A stretch of 64,000 bases of DNA. Source: JAJFUV01 sp964384215. Lineage in GTDB: Bacteria > Acidobacteriota > Terriglobia > Bryobacterales > Bryobacteraceae. A model generated the notes under the pieces. The model was not told the origin of the DNA, made no database searches, and worked only from the letters and a program-made list of their open reading frames with translations. Made by a program: the position numbers and the translations under genes. How positions within the stretch are numbered: the stretch's first letter is position 1; the number at the start of each line of letters is the position of its first letter. Where the stretch lies: the NCBI GenBank assembly GCA_964384215.1, contig CAYLLB010000005.1, forward strand, positions 74,023-138,022, given 5' to 3'. This document shows, piece after piece, positions 9,912 through 19,682 of this stretch.

Positions 9912-11962
9912 GACCGCGCATCACGGCTCTCGCGCTGTTCCTCCTCACCCTGCTGGCTTACTCGAATTCCTTTCAGGCCGGGTTCGTTCTCGACAACAAG
10001 CCGCTCATTCTCAGCGACCCGCGGGTCCATGCGGCCACGACGGAGAACCTCCAACGGATTCTGGACCGCAGTTATTGGTGGCCCATCGGCGAGGCGGGCA
10101 TCTATCGCCCGTTCACCAAGCTGACGTACCTGTTCAACTACGCCGTGCTGGGGAACCAGGATCGGCCCGCCGGTTATCACGTTGTGAACTTCCTGCTGCA
10201 TTTCGGCAATGTGCTGCTGGTATATCTGCTCGGGCTGCGGTTGACGCGAGATTGGAGTCTGGCCGTGGCGCTGGCCGGCTTGTGGGCGGTCCATCCAGCG
10301 CTCACCGAATCGGTGACCAACATCGTGGGGCGCGCGGACCTGCTGGCCGCAGCGGCAGTTGTGGGCGGGCTGCTTCTGTACCTGAAGGTGGCTGAAGCCC
10401 GGAGCGCCCGCCGGCTGGCGTGGCTGGCAGGGTTGGCCGCCACAGCGCTGGTGGGCATGTTCTCGAAGGAAAGCGCCGCGGTGCTGTTGGGGATTGTCGT
10501 GCTCCACGAACTGACCTGGTGGAAGGAACGGCGCAACGCATGGGCACTTCTGTTGGGCTGTGCCGCCATTGCGCTGCCGTTTCTGGCGATGTGGGCGCAG
10601 CGTTCGGCAGTGCTGGCAGCGGCTGGACATTACGAGTTCCCGTTCACGGATAACCCCATCGCCGGCGCGGATTTCCCCACTGGGCGGCTCACGGCCGTCG
10701 GCGTTATGGCCAGAAGCCTCGGGTTGATTGCGTGGCCCGCACGGCTTTCGAGCGACTATTCTTACCGGCAGATCCCGTTGGCCACCGGCAAGCTTGAAGA
10801 CTGGATCGCATGGCTCGCCGTCGCCGCGACTGCAGCGGCAGTAGCGGTACTTTTCCGCCGCAACAGGACCGCTTTCTTCTTCGCATGTTTCGCCTTCTTC
10901 ACATACCTGCCGGCGAGCAATCTGCTGTTCCCCGCCGGCACGATCATGGCGGAGCGGTTCCTGTACCTGCCGTCGATCGGAGTGATGGGCTGCGTTGTCT
11001 TGGCGGGCCATGCGGTTGCCCGGCGCCATAGTGCGCTACGTTGGGCAGCAGTAGCGGTGGGCGTAGCAGCCGTGTGCCTCGCGGCACGCACGTGGGTGCG
11101 CAACCTGGACTGGAGAGACGAACTCAGTATTGCGAGATCGGCCGCCAGCGCTTCGCCCAACAGTTACAAGTCCCACAAGGCCCTCGCCCTGGCTCTGTAC
11201 GAGGCCGATGCAGTTCATTCTCAACTCGACGCCGCCATCGCGGAGATCGAACGGAGCGTGGCGATCCTTGATCCCCTTCCGGATGAAGTGAACAACGCCG
11301 ACACCTACATGGTCGCCGGTGGCTTCCTTGTGCAAAAGGGCGACCGGCTGAGGCACGGAACCTCACCCGCCGCGGCGGAAGCAAGCTATCGCCGGGCACT
11401 CGCGGTATTGAAGCGCGGCGATCAAATCGTGCGAACCACCAATCGTTTGGAAGAGGAACGGGCGCACGGCAATCCCGCCTTGATGGGCCCGCCGACGCGC
11501 TTCGCCCCGCTGTACCGTCTCCTCGCAGCCGCTTACCTGCGTTTGAACGAGAATGAGCAGTCGCTTACAAATGCGCTATACGCGCGCGAACTGGCGTCTA
11601 CCGATGCGGAATCGTACAAACAGTTAGCCTTCTCCTATTGGAGCGTCCACGATTCCGAACGGGCCGCGATCACACTCATGGAGGGAACCATGCTAACGTC
11701 GGACTCGTCGCTCAAGGACGCGGTGATCGACCTATATCGTAGCGGGCTCGACGACGAGGGCTGCGCGGTGGTGAATCGCAACGGTGTGCTGTCGCTCAAC
11801 CCGATCTGTCCCATGGTGCGCCGGCATCTGTGCGCAGCCGCCGCCAACGCCATCCAACGACACATTCAAACCGGCCACCCGGACTTGGCCGAGAATCTGA
11901 AGCTGACGGCCACCGGCCAGTTCGGCTGCGACGCGTCTTCGATTTCTGGACAACGTAAGTAA
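9908..11962 (+). CDS. TMTC-like polytopic membrane protein (DUF1736 plus TPR), putative GT-C glycosyltransferase
   Basis: A 684-aa integral membrane protein. About nine to eleven hydrophobic helices fill residues 1-400, then a soluble helical TPR-like tail runs to the end. The first loop (FVLDNKPLILSDPRV), the motif IYRPFTKLTYLFNYAVLG, the YHVVNFLLH helix and NIVGRADLLAAAAV are those of TMTC/DUF1736 proteins. Eukaryotic TMTCs O-mannosylate proteins; bacterial ones are uncharacterised but numerous in Acidobacteriota and Planctomycetota. The GTG start overlaps the CoA-transferase stop (GTGA), so translation is probably coupled although the functions look unrelated. Confidence 0.8.
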   Translation: MRPRITALALFLLTLLAYSNSFQAGFVLDNKPLILSDPRVHAATTENLQRILDRSYWWPIGEAGIYRPFTKLTYLFNYAVLGNQDRPAGYHVVNFLLHFGNVLLVYLLGLRLTRDWSLAVALAGLWAVHPALTESVTNIVGRADLLAAAAVVGGLLLYLKVAEARSARRLAWLAGLAATALVGMFSKESAAVLLGIVVLHELTWWKERRNAWALLLGCAAIALPFLAMWAQRSAVLAAAGHYEFPFTDNPIAGADFPTGRLTAVGVMARSLGLIAWPARLSSDYSYRQIPLATGKLEDWIAWLAVAATAAAVAVLFRRNRTAFFFACFAFFTYLPASNLLFPAGTIMAERFLYLPSIGVMGCVVLAGHAVARRHSALRWAAVAVGVAAVCLAARTWVRNLDWRDELSIARSAASASPNSYKSHKALALALYEADAVHSQLDAAIAEIERSVAILDPLPDEVNNADTYMVAGGFLVQKGDRLRHGTSPAAAEASYRRALAVLKRGDQIVRTTNRLEEERAHGNPALMGPPTRFAPLYRLLAAAYLRLNENEQSLTNALYARELASTDAESYKQLAFSYWSVHDSERAAITLMEGTMLTSDSSLKDAVIDLYRSGLDDEGCAVVNRNGVLSLNPICPMVRRHLCAAAANAIQRHIQTGHPDLAENLKLTATGQFGCDASSISGQRK

Positions 11963-12011
11963 CAGCAGAGTTCTCACTAATTTTTCATAGATGTTGAAAC
12001 TGCGGGAAGAT

Positions 12012-13643
12012 TTACTCGTGGCCGAAGTCCGGCATAACCACAGGAGGGGATGGGAGCGAGGGCAATTCCGGCGGTTCCGGCAGAAAGACCAGATGACGGT
12101 GCGGAATGATCACACCAATCGGAGGCATCATTTGTTGTAGCGTCTCCCGGGCGCCTCGAAATCTCCAAACACCGCCGACCCTGTGAAACGTCGCCACGTA
12201 AATTAGCCGATCTACCCCGGCAATGAATGCGAATTCCACAAGCGCCTTGTCTCCTGATCGGTTATAAAACGGAAGATCTACGTAATCGATCCGCCCGAAC
12301 GCCACCGCCTGCGCGGCACGCCTAGCTAACCGTTCCAGATCGTCGTCGACCAAAGGTTCCGGATTCGAATCGATGTATTGAATGGCCCGCTTTACTAATT
12401 TGGCTCGCGCCGGATTGCGCTCTCTGACCTCCTCCAATATCTGGCGGCTGCGCGGCGATGCGATCAACTTCAGACTCTGAATGGCCCCGGCATCCACCCA
12501 GCGGTCGTTGTACTCATTCAGCGCGGCGCGACGAAGGAATGCCCATTCGTTTTGCGTATTCGGTTCCATCAAGGCGCACGCCACGCTGGACGCCCATCGA
12601 TTGTCATTGTCCTCGGTGAGCGGCGGTGCGATGCTCAGGGCTAACCGAAGATCCTCCGGTTCGCCGATCAGCGCCAACAAATAGCGCGCGGCATCTCCGT
12701 TTTCCCGATCGGTCAGCCATGCACGCAAGGCCGGACGCAATCGGGCTTCATGATAAAGAATCGACTTCAAATATCGCGCCTGTGGGTGCCTGTTGCTGCT
12801 GCGATCGGCGCGCAGCGCATCTCCGGCGGACTTGCCTACAGACAGGTTCTGCTCCAACCTCGGCTCTGTAAGCCGAAACTTCACTTCGATTGGCACAACA
12901 CTGGCCCCATTCAGCCGGTATCTTGCGGTTACTTCACCGATGACGTCACACGTTCGGCACTCTGGCTGGATCTTCCGGACCCAGCTTCTTACGATCTGCT
13001 CACCAAGGTTCAGATTCGAACATGACACTTGGGCGATTACACCCTCCGGCAACTGGTTCTTGATTGCCGCCTCCAGACCGGAAAAGTCCAGGCGGTGCGG
13101 GCCATCCCGATCGAACCACCAGTAGCCTTCCCAACAGCCGCCACCGTTTCCGCCGTCTCGGTCCATGGACACCAGCACGCGCTCCCCACCGGACTGGACA
13201 ATGCTCGACGGTTTAAGGGAAACCGGCACACGGGAAGCCTGAAGGTGGAAGATTTCCTGGAGACTATCTGGGCCCACTTCCACCAAGATGGACTTCCACT
13301 TCGGTGCGGCAGGAGCGCCTTGCCCCCGCTCGCCAAGATAATAGAGGACGTCGAAGACACGGAATCCCGCCAGGACTCCCACAGGTTTAACCTCTGTACG
13401 AACGGCATACTTCTTCGCTGATTCAGCCTTGCCGGCGGGTGTGCACACAACGCACAAGTCGTTCACCTCGTCTCGAAGAAACGGATTGTCGGTGTAATAG
13501 CTCAGAGCGTGCGGCGAAGGAACGTCGCTCCAGCTTCCTTTCCAACTGTAAACATCGCGTCGCCACTGGGCACGCTCCGCCATTGCGCCTCCTACGGTTA
13601 GGAGAGCTAGAGTCGCCGCTGCGATGCCGGTGATCGCTCGCAC
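12012..13643 (-). CDS. Exported protein of unknown function with HEAT-like helical region
   Basis: Not recognised as a named family. The 543-aa product begins at a GTG with a clear signal peptide (to about residue 22). Next is a beta-rich part with paired cysteines (CVVC near 64, CSN near 205, CRTC near 225) that could form disulfides outside the cytoplasm. An alpha-helical HEAT-like stretch (about 300-430) precedes a small C-terminal domain around residues 435-510. The tail is Pro-rich (LPEPPELPSLPSPP). It is transcribed divergently from the beta-propeller-like gene starting at 13723. Confidence 0.72.
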   Translation of the reverse strand: MRAITGIAAATLALLTVGGAMAERAQWRRDVYSWKGSWSDVPSPHALSYYTDNPFLRDEVNDLCVVCTPAGKAESAKKYAVRTEVKPVGVLAGFRVFDVLYYLGERGQGAPAAPKWKSILVEVGPDSLQEIFHLQASRVPVSLKPSSIVQSGGERVLVSMDRDGGNGGGCWEGYWWFDRDGPHRLDFSGLEAAIKNQLPEGVIAQVSCSNLNLGEQIVRSWVRKIQPECRTCDVIGEVTARYRLNGASVVPIEVKFRLTEPRLEQNLSVGKSAGDALRADRSSNRHPQARYLKSILYHEARLRPALRAWLTDRENGDAARYLLALIGEPEDLRLALSIAPPLTEDNDNRWASSVACALMEPNTQNEWAFLRRAALNEYNDRWVDAGAIQSLKLIASPRSRQILEEVRERNPARAKLVKRAIQYIDSNPEPLVDDDLERLARRAAQAVAFGRIDYVDLPFYNRSGDKALVEFAFIAGVDRLIYVATFHRVGGVWRFRGARETLQQMMPPIGVIIPHRHLVFLPEPPELPSLPSPPVVMPDFGHE

Positions 13644-13722
13644 AATCCGATCCGTTCATCGACCATTCTAGAACAATCGGCCACGCTACTGATATGCTGT
13701 GAATCGAAGATTCGACCCTATT

Positions 13723-14640
13723 ATGTGGCGTTCTACACTGTTCCTACTACCTCTCCTGCTGAGCGCTGGGAAACTGGAAATCGAGATTCGCCAGTCCGAG
13801 GTGTGGCTAGTTACAGACGGTCAGGCGAAGCAACTTACCCACGATGGAAGAACGAAGGGCTCTGCCGCGCTATCGCCGTCCCGCAACCGCATAGCGTATG
13901 TGGAGGTGTGTCCGGAGGCAGAGCACTGCACCCCATCCGTGGTGATCCTTGATCTGGACGGCCACCGCGTCCAGTCGTTCCAGCCGAAACATAGGGGCGA
14001 GCATCCTTGCGGCAGCATTATTTCTTCAGCTTGGACAGGAGAAACTGCCGTCGTGGCGGTGTGCCACATCAACCCGTCTTTGAACGAATACGTGGAAATA
14101 GACATCTCAACCGGAAAGGTCATTCGTGACCTGCTGGGCTACGATTTCACGCCGTCGCCCGACGGCAAACTGGTGGCGCATGTCGGATGGATCATCCATT
14201 TCGCGCCGCCCTATGCACAAAGCGAATACCTGCAGGTCGAGCACACCATCGTTTATCCGCTAACCCAGGGGATGAGCCCGGTTGAGCAAATCGGCCTGAC
14301 GCCACCACCGAAGGTCGTCCAGATGAATGGGCCGACCTACGTGGGCATTCATGACTTCCAGGAAGGACTCCACTGGTCGCCCGACTCACGGCGCATCGCT
14401 TTTATCGACTGCACCTACGACTGGACGCCCAACCACCCCGCCACGCTCGTCGCCAGCGACGGAAAAGAATCCGGCCGGCGCTGTTCACTGGTGGTGGTTG
14501 ACAGATCCGGAAAGGCGGCACTGTTCCCGCTGCCGGAGATCCCGCCGGCTGAAATGATGAAAGCCAGCGTGTCGTGGATCGACAAGCACCGGCTTTCATT
14601 CGAAGCCCAGGGCTTCTTACGGACCTACTCGATTCCCTAA
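13723..14640 (+). CDS. Exported WD40/PD40-like beta-propeller protein, unknown function
   Basis: A 305-aa protein with an N-terminal signal peptide (MWRSTLFLLPLLLSAG). Blade-like repeats resemble PD40/TolB-type propellers: LSPSRNRIAYVEVCP, FTPSPDGKLVAHVGW and HWSPDSRRIAFID. Such short propellers usually bind partners rather than catalyse. ATG 13723 is preferred because the leader then starts at the hydrophobic core; an upstream in-frame GTG at 13699 adds eight polar residues. It is divergent from the 12012-13643 gene with about 80 nt between them. Partner and role unknown. Confidence 0.75.
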   Translation: MWRSTLFLLPLLLSAGKLEIEIRQSEVWLVTDGQAKQLTHDGRTKGSAALSPSRNRIAYVEVCPEAEHCTPSVVILDLDGHRVQSFQPKHRGEHPCGSIISSAWTGETAVVAVCHINPSLNEYVEIDISTGKVIRDLLGYDFTPSPDGKLVAHVGWIIHFAPPYAQSEYLQVEHTIVYPLTQGMSPVEQIGLTPPPKVVQMNGPTYVGIHDFQEGLHWSPDSRRIAFIDCTYDWTPNHPATLVASDGKESGRRCSLVVVDRSGKAALFPLPEIPPAEMMKASVSWIDKHRLSFEAQGFLRTYSIP

Positions 14641-14683
14641 GCCCGCCAACACCTTGAAGGCGGAGCCCGGCGGCCGGCACGCT

Positions 14684-16165
14684 TTATTCGAACACCTTCT
14701 CGACGTCGATGATACGGACGTTCTCGGGCTTCAGGCCGATCTTCCACGCCGAGACCGCTTTGTCCTCTTCGAGCAACTCCGTTGGTTTCGGCGAGTTGTA
14801 AGTCATTGGCGATGGCGCCTCCTGCAGGATCCTGTCCTTGAGCGAGACGCAGTTCTTGGCTACCGCCGCGATGGTGAAGTTGCCGCCTCCCAGGTGTTTC
14901 CTGATGGCGCGATTAACATCCTCGCGCGTCAGCTTCTGCAGCCCCGCCTCGAGGTAAGAGACGTACTCCGGGATCCGGTAGAAGCGGCTGTCGATGGCGT
15001 AGCCCAGTTCGGCGCTCTTGGTTTTCGTGAGGAGCTTGGCGTACTTCATCACGAAATTGCGTGTGCGCTCGAAACTCTCCTGATCCATCCCCTCGCGCAC
15101 CAGCTTGTCGAATTCGTAAAGCGCCAACCGCAGCGCGAAGTGCGCCGTAGCCGGGTCCACAGGGCGGATCCAGATTTGAAAGATCTGCTGGGACCGCGCC
15201 AGGTTCGGGTCGGGTTCGAACTGGAACATGCCTCGCGGGAAGTACTCGATGTAAGCGTAGTCGCCGTAGTTGAGGCCGCGCACCTGGCGCATCCGTTCGT
15301 AAAGCCGCCCGCCGCTCATGCGGTGCTGGCCGAGGTAGGATTGCGCCACCAGCAGCGCCGGATAGTCCGGGTGGCCGCGCTTCACATCGATCGGAAAGCC
15401 CAGCGAATAGGCCACAGCCCGCGTGTCCTTCTCGACCATCACCATGCGCGGGGCCTCGTTGCGCTCGGGCGCGGGCAGTTCCAGAGCCGGGGGCGCGGTG
15501 TTCGGGAGCTTGGCGAAATCCGCCTGCATGCGGACCAGGAAGTTGCGCGGATACCCGCCGGCGACGCCGAGGACCAGGTTCTTCTGCGTGAACCGGGTAA
15601 AGTAGAAGCGCTTCAAGTCCTCGACGGTCATGCTCTTGAGCGCCGCCACGGTGCCCGCGTTGTTGTGGCCGTATGGGTGACCGGCGTAGATTTCGTTATA
15701 CAGGACCTCTTTACCCAGTTCTTCGTCGTTGTTGCCTCGCAGGCTCACGCGCAGGTAGTTGACCGCGTCGTCGCGCAATCGCTCGAAATCGTTCTGCCTC
15801 CAGCCGGGATCGAGCAGCATATCTCGGAAGATCTTGTAGAACGCCTCCAGGTTATCGACGTGCGTGGTGGCACTGAACACCACCATCTGCTTGTCCACCT
15901 GCGCACCCACGGAGACGGCCATGGGAAACATGGCGTCCAGGATCTGCTGGTAGGTCATGGTGCGCGTCCCGCCGCGCGCCAGCATAGCGGCGGTCAGCGA
16001 GGCGGCGCCGGGCTTATCGGCTGGGTCGGAGGCCGAACCGGTCAGAAACACCACCCGGATGGTCACCAGCGGCGATGCGCCGGGCAGCGCGATGGTCGAA
16101 ATGCCGGAGGCGGCGTGGAGTGTTGTGATCATGACGATGGCGGCGAACAACAGACGGAGTTTCAC
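14684..16165 (-). CDS. M16 family peptidase, non-catalytic partner subunit
   Basis: A 493-aa exported zinc-protease-like protein. After a signal peptide (about 20 residues) it keeps the M16 fold, but the HxxEH zinc motif is absent: the equivalent segment reads DKPGAASLTAAM. The substrate-gripping region with RMRQVRGLNYG (about residues 285-300) is present. This is the pattern of the inactive half of heterodimeric M16B peptidases. Its ATG overlaps the stop of the catalytic gene by 4 nt (16162-16165), supporting co-translation and a complex. It probably acts in the periplasm on peptides; the true substrate is unknown. Confidence 0.88.
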   Translation of the reverse strand: MKLRLLFAAIVMITTLHAASGISTIALPGASPLVTIRVVFLTGSASDPADKPGAASLTAAMLARGGTRTMTYQQILDAMFPMAVSVGAQVDKQMVVFSATTHVDNLEAFYKIFRDMLLDPGWRQNDFERLRDDAVNYLRVSLRGNNDEELGKEVLYNEIYAGHPYGHNNAGTVAALKSMTVEDLKRFYFTRFTQKNLVLGVAGGYPRNFLVRMQADFAKLPNTAPPALELPAPERNEAPRMVMVEKDTRAVAYSLGFPIDVKRGHPDYPALLVAQSYLGQHRMSGGRLYERMRQVRGLNYGDYAYIEYFPRGMFQFEPDPNLARSQQIFQIWIRPVDPATAHFALRLALYEFDKLVREGMDQESFERTRNFVMKYAKLLTKTKSAELGYAIDSRFYRIPEYVSYLEAGLQKLTREDVNRAIRKHLGGGNFTIAAVAKNCVSLKDRILQEAPSPMTYNSPKPTELLEEDKAVSAWKIGLKPENVRIIDVEKVFE

Positions 16166-17502
16166 TTGGCGCCTCCCGAAGTCAGCGTGACAATGGTGCG
16201 GCCCTGGTCCACCAGGTACTTGCGCGCGGCGTTGCGGATGTCGTCCGGCGTGACTCGCGCGTACAGATCGTAAAGACGATTGATGGTTTCCGGGGTTCGC
16301 CGCAAAGAACAGTAGCGCGCCGCCACGGCCGCGACGGCCTCGCTCGAATTGAGCGACAGCGCAAACCGGTAGCGCAGATGGCGCTTCACGGCTTCCAACT
16401 TCTCCGCCGCTACTTTGTTTTCGCGAAACGCGTTGACCGTGGCGAGGATTTCATCCCGGACGGCATCCATCTCGGCGGGGTTCTTCAGTCGCGCTTCGAT
16501 GCGGAACAGGTAGGGATCGACGTGATCCGGATTCCCCGCCCCGAACGCGTCCACCTTCTGCTCCTTGATGACCAGCTTCTGGTAAAGATCCGAGGTCTCC
16601 GAGAAGGCGATGTAAGCCAGCAGGTCCAGGGCGGCGCTGTCGATCTCCGTGTCGGTATAGGCCGGAGCGCGGTACGCGATGTTAATCCAGGGCATCGTCC
16701 GCGTGGGCCAGTTGACGTGATTCGCGCGCGGCCCGCCGGCCGGAGGCGGCTCTGTTGGTATCACCGGCCGGTAGTCGCCGCGCTGCCACTTGCCCCAGTA
16801 TTTTTCCACCGTGGCGCGCGAACGTTCCTTCGTAATGTCGCCCGCCACCACGATGACGGTGTATTCGGGCCGGTAGAACCGCTGATAGAAAAGCCGGCTG
16901 TAGGCGTACTGGTTGGGCATGTCCTCGATGTCCTTGAGGAAACCCATGGTGGTGTGCTTGTAAGTGTGCTTGTCGAAGGCCGTGTCGCGCAGCACCTCGT
17001 TGAGCTTCACGGGCGGCGAGGCGCTGTTCTTGTTGTATTCGCCGAGCACCGCCAGCGTTTCGGTGCGGAAGGCAGCCTCGGTGTAGTCGAGATTCTGGAA
17101 GCGGTCTGCCTCCATCATGACGATGGTGTCGAAGTCGTCCTTGCTGAAGGTGGTGTGGTAGACGGTGAGGTCGTCGCTCGTGTAAGCATTCGAGGCGGCC
17201 CCGGCCTGTTTCAGAACATCTTCGTAACGCGCCGGTGGAAACTGCTTCGTACCGCGGAACATCATGTGCTCGAACAGGTGCGCGAAGCCGCTCTTTCCAG
17301 GTTCGACTTCGTTGCGCGAACCGGCCTGGACCACGATGTACAGTGCCACTACGTTTGGATACTCGGTGGGAATGGTCACCAGACGCAAGCCGTTGGGAAA
17401 GTCATGAAGATCGTAATCAAATGGGAACGCCTTGGCCGCGCGGGGCGGCGGCGCCCCGTTGACCATGAGGGCACAAGCCAGCAGAAGCAGGAGGCAAGCC
17501 AT
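16162..17502 (-). CDS. M16 family zinc metallopeptidase, catalytic subunit
   Basis: A 446-aa exported peptidase of the pitrilysin/insulinase family. The inverted zinc motif HLFEH is at residues 75-79, followed about 75 residues on by the third-ligand helix (LAVLGEYNKN). The second domain carries the usual RYCSLRRTPE-type segment. ATG 17502 opens a good signal peptide (MACLLLLLACALMVNG); an ATG 48 nt earlier is possible but gives a poorer leader. It is the first gene of a two-gene operon with the inactive M16 subunit. Together they should form a periplasmic oligopeptide-degrading heterodimer. Confidence 0.9.
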   Translation of the reverse strand: MACLLLLLACALMVNGAPPPRAAKAFPFDYDLHDFPNGLRLVTIPTEYPNVVALYIVVQAGSRNEVEPGKSGFAHLFEHMMFRGTKQFPPARYEDVLKQAGAASNAYTSDDLTVYHTTFSKDDFDTIVMMEADRFQNLDYTEAAFRTETLAVLGEYNKNSASPPVKLNEVLRDTAFDKHTYKHTTMGFLKDIEDMPNQYAYSRLFYQRFYRPEYTVIVVAGDITKERSRATVEKYWGKWQRGDYRPVIPTEPPPAGGPRANHVNWPTRTMPWINIAYRAPAYTDTEIDSAALDLLAYIAFSETSDLYQKLVIKEQKVDAFGAGNPDHVDPYLFRIEARLKNPAEMDAVRDEILATVNAFRENKVAAEKLEAVKRHLRYRFALSLNSSEAVAAVAARYCSLRRTPETINRLYDLYARVTPDDIRNAARKYLVDQGRTIVTLTSGGAK

Positions 17503-17565
17503 ACAGAAACATCTTAGCGGGAACGGCGCCGGACAGGCGCACCTGGGCATGGACAGGAATGAAGT

Positions 17566-17946
17566 CTACTCCGGCTTCGGCTTCGGGATCCTGAAGTTCA
17601 ACCGGACGGGCTTCGCGGGCGGCGGCACTTTCATGACCTTGCAGACCAGTTGGGCGGATTCGGCCGTCGTTACCCCTCGGGTAGTGTGTCTCGCCTCGTC
17701 CATGACGGCGCGGACCATTACCGGCGAGGAGGGCGCGATGAACTCGAACACCCGGATCGTCTCCGGCCCGGAACGGAAAAGGACCAACAGTTCCTCGTCT
17801 TCCTTACAGGCCCGCTGCATCGCCTGGATCTCTCCCAGCATCACGGCGCCCGCGCTCTCGGCTTGTACCGGACCGGAAGGTTTGGGCGTAACCTGGTCGA
17901 CCAGCGCCTGCTGGGCCAACTGCTTCGCGATATCACCGAGTGCCAT
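17566..17946 (-). CDS. Small conserved-looking protein of unknown function
   Basis: A 126-aa soluble protein beginning MALGDIAKQLAQQAL. It has an amphipathic N-terminal helix, a GAVMLGEIQAMQRACKEDE helix, and a beta-rich C-half (LLVLFRSGPETIRVFEFI) ending in a Lys/Pro tail. I do not recognise the family. The frame extends upstream to 18057, but the extra residues are of shadow quality and overlap moeA on the other strand, so the internal ATG is taken. It is divergent from moeA with only 54 nt between them. Confidence 0.6.
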   Translation of the reverse strand: MALGDIAKQLAQQALVDQVTPKPSGPVQAESAGAVMLGEIQAMQRACKEDEELLVLFRSGPETIRVFEFIAPSSPVMVRAVMDEARHTTRGVTTAESAQLVCKVMKVPPPAKPVRLNFRIPKPKPE

Positions 17947-18000
17947 CTGCTTGATGGTAGCAAGACAACACCAGCCCGGTGCGACTCTCACGTTGTTAGA

Positions 18001-19200
18001 ATGGCCTTGGTGCCCACCCTGAGCTTCCGCGAGGCGCGGCGATGCGTGATCGAACACGTGTTGAGTGCGCGACGCACTCCGGCCGTTGAGACCGTACCGC
18101 TCGAAGACGCCGCCGGGCGGGTGCTGGCTTCGCGGGTCGCCGCCGACCGCGACTATCCTCCCTTAGCGCGCTCCATGCGAGATGGCTTCGCCGTGCGAGC
18201 CGCCGATCTTCCGGGCACGCTCGACATCATCGGCGAGGTGAAGGCCGGAACGATCTTCACAGGTTTCGTCGGCGCGGGCCAAGCTGTCGAAATCATGACT
18301 GGCGCACCGGTTCCCCAAGGTGCCGACACCGTCGTGATGGTCGAGTACACCCAGCGCGAGGGCGGGCGCGTTCGCATAGGGGAACCGTCCCCGGCCGGCC
18401 AGTTCATCAATCCCCGCGCCAACGAGGCCCGCCAGGGCGGAACCCTGATCGAGGCCGGTACACGCCTGGGCTACGCCGAGGTCGCCATGGCGGCCGCCGC
18501 GGGCCGTGCGCAATTGGATGTCTACGCCCGGCCGGGCGTCGCCATTCTCCCGACCGGCGACGAGATCGTTCCCGTCGATGCCGCGCCTCTCTCCTACCAG
18601 GTGCGGAATTCGAACGCCTACTCGCTTGCCGTTCAGGTACGCCGTGCAGGCGGCGAACCGGAGATCCTGCCGGTGGTGCGCGACACGCACGAAGTCACTC
18701 GCGAGGCGCTCGCACCCGGCCTGCAAGCTGACCTGTTGCTGGTGAGCGGCGGCGTTTCAGCGGGCAAGTACGACGTGTTGGAGCCGGTGCTGGCCACTCT
18801 CGACGCCGAGTTTTACTTCGACTCGGTTTTGATCCAGCCGGGGCGTCCGCTGGTTTTTGGCCGCGCGCGGGGGACGTTCTTTTTCGGACTTCCAGGCAAC
18901 CCGACTTCGACCATGGCGACGTTCGAGTTGTTCGCGCGCGCAGCCGTCGAACTGCTGGGTGGGCAGCGGGAAGCGCCGCTCGCCTTCACCCTTGCCCCTC
19001 TGGCTGCCGCGTTCCGGCACAAACCGGGCCTCACGCGATTCCTTCCGGCGCGTCTCGGCGAAGATGGGCGCCTGACGCCGCTGGGCTGGAAAGGTTCGAG
19101 CGACGTACCTGCCATGGTGCGCGCCAACGCCTTCCTGGTGGCCGATGCCGCGCGTGAGATTTGGCAGGAGGGGGAGCTGATCGAGGTGCTGCTTAAATGA
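18001..19200 (+). CDS. moeA: Molybdopterin molybdotransferase
   Basis: Inserts molybdate into adenylylated molybdopterin, the last step of Mo-cofactor synthesis. The 399-aa protein has the domain order of MoeA: an N-terminal helix, domain with RSMRDGFAVRAAD (about 58-70), the ILPTGDEIV strand (about 182), SGGVSAGKYD (about 248), LPGNPTSTM (about 299) and a C-terminal beta domain. The upstream extension of the frame to 17650 is antisense to the neighbouring gene and is rejected. It is first in an operon with moaC and mogA, each joined by a 4-nt overlap. moaA and moaE are not here. Confidence 0.95.
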   Translation: MALVPTLSFREARRCVIEHVLSARRTPAVETVPLEDAAGRVLASRVAADRDYPPLARSMRDGFAVRAADLPGTLDIIGEVKAGTIFTGFVGAGQAVEIMTGAPVPQGADTVVMVEYTQREGGRVRIGEPSPAGQFINPRANEARQGGTLIEAGTRLGYAEVAMAAAAGRAQLDVYARPGVAILPTGDEIVPVDAAPLSYQVRNSNAYSLAVQVRRAGGEPEILPVVRDTHEVTREALAPGLQADLLLVSGGVSAGKYDVLEPVLATLDAEFYFDSVLIQPGRPLVFGRARGTFFFGLPGNPTSTMATFELFARAAVELLGGQREAPLAFTLAPLAAAFRHKPGLTRFLPARLGEDGRLTPLGWKGSSDVPAMVRANAFLVADAAREIWQEGELIEVLLK

Positions 19201-19682
19201 AAAAGACTTTGCCGCACTACGGCCAGGAGGGAGAAGTGCGGATGGTGGACGTCGGCGGGAAACCGGATACGACGCGCACGGCGCGGGCGCGGGCGTTCGT
19301 CACCATGCGCCCTTCCGTGCTGCGCCAGCTTGCCGGAAATCCCAAGGGCAATCCACTCGAAATTGCGCGCATCGCCGGCATCTCCGCCGCCAAACGCACC
19401 TCGGACTTGATCCCGCTCTGCCACCCGCTGCTTTTGTCGCACATCGACGTTGAGGCTGCCGTGCGCGCGCGCGGCATCGAAATCACCACCAGCGTGAGTT
19501 CCACCGGCCCCACTGGCGTCGAGATGGAGGCAATCACCGCCGCCGCCGTCGCCGCGCTCACCGTGTACGACATGACTAAGGCGCTCGACAAAGGCATCGA
19601 AATCCGTGAGATCGTCTTGCTCGAAAAGACCGGCGGCAAGAGCGGCAGCTACCGCCGCGCGACGTCGGGGAGGAAGAAATGA
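19197..19682 (+). CDS. moaC: Cyclic pyranopterin monophosphate synthase
   Basis: Converts the MoaA product into cyclic pyranopterin monophosphate, the first committed Mo-cofactor intermediate. The 161-aa length is typical. It has the hallmark active-site segment LIPLCHPLLLSHI (about 64-76), the GVEMEAITAA helix (about 104) and the TVYDMTKALDKG motif (about 121) with the catalytic Asp/Lys region. The start overlaps the moeA stop (ATGA) and the stop overlaps mogA in the same way. Confidence 0.96.
   Translation: MKKTLPHYGQEGEVRMVDVGGKPDTTRTARARAFVTMRPSVLRQLAGNPKGNPLEIARIAGISAAKRTSDLIPLCHPLLLSHIDVEAAVRARGIEITTSVSSTGPTGVEMEAITAAAVAALTVYDMTKALDKGIEIREIVLLEKTGGKSGSYRRATSGRKK

Noticed and set aside
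14654..16273. Long plus-strand open frame (539 codons) opposite the M16 genes
   Set aside because: It is the antisense shadow of the M16 pair; composition is Arg/His/Val-rich with no domain, and the minus-strand genes have clear family motifs.
17650..18000. N-terminal extension of moeA
   Set aside because: The frame is open but runs antisense to the gene at 17566-17946, and the standard MoeA N-terminus begins at ATG 18001.
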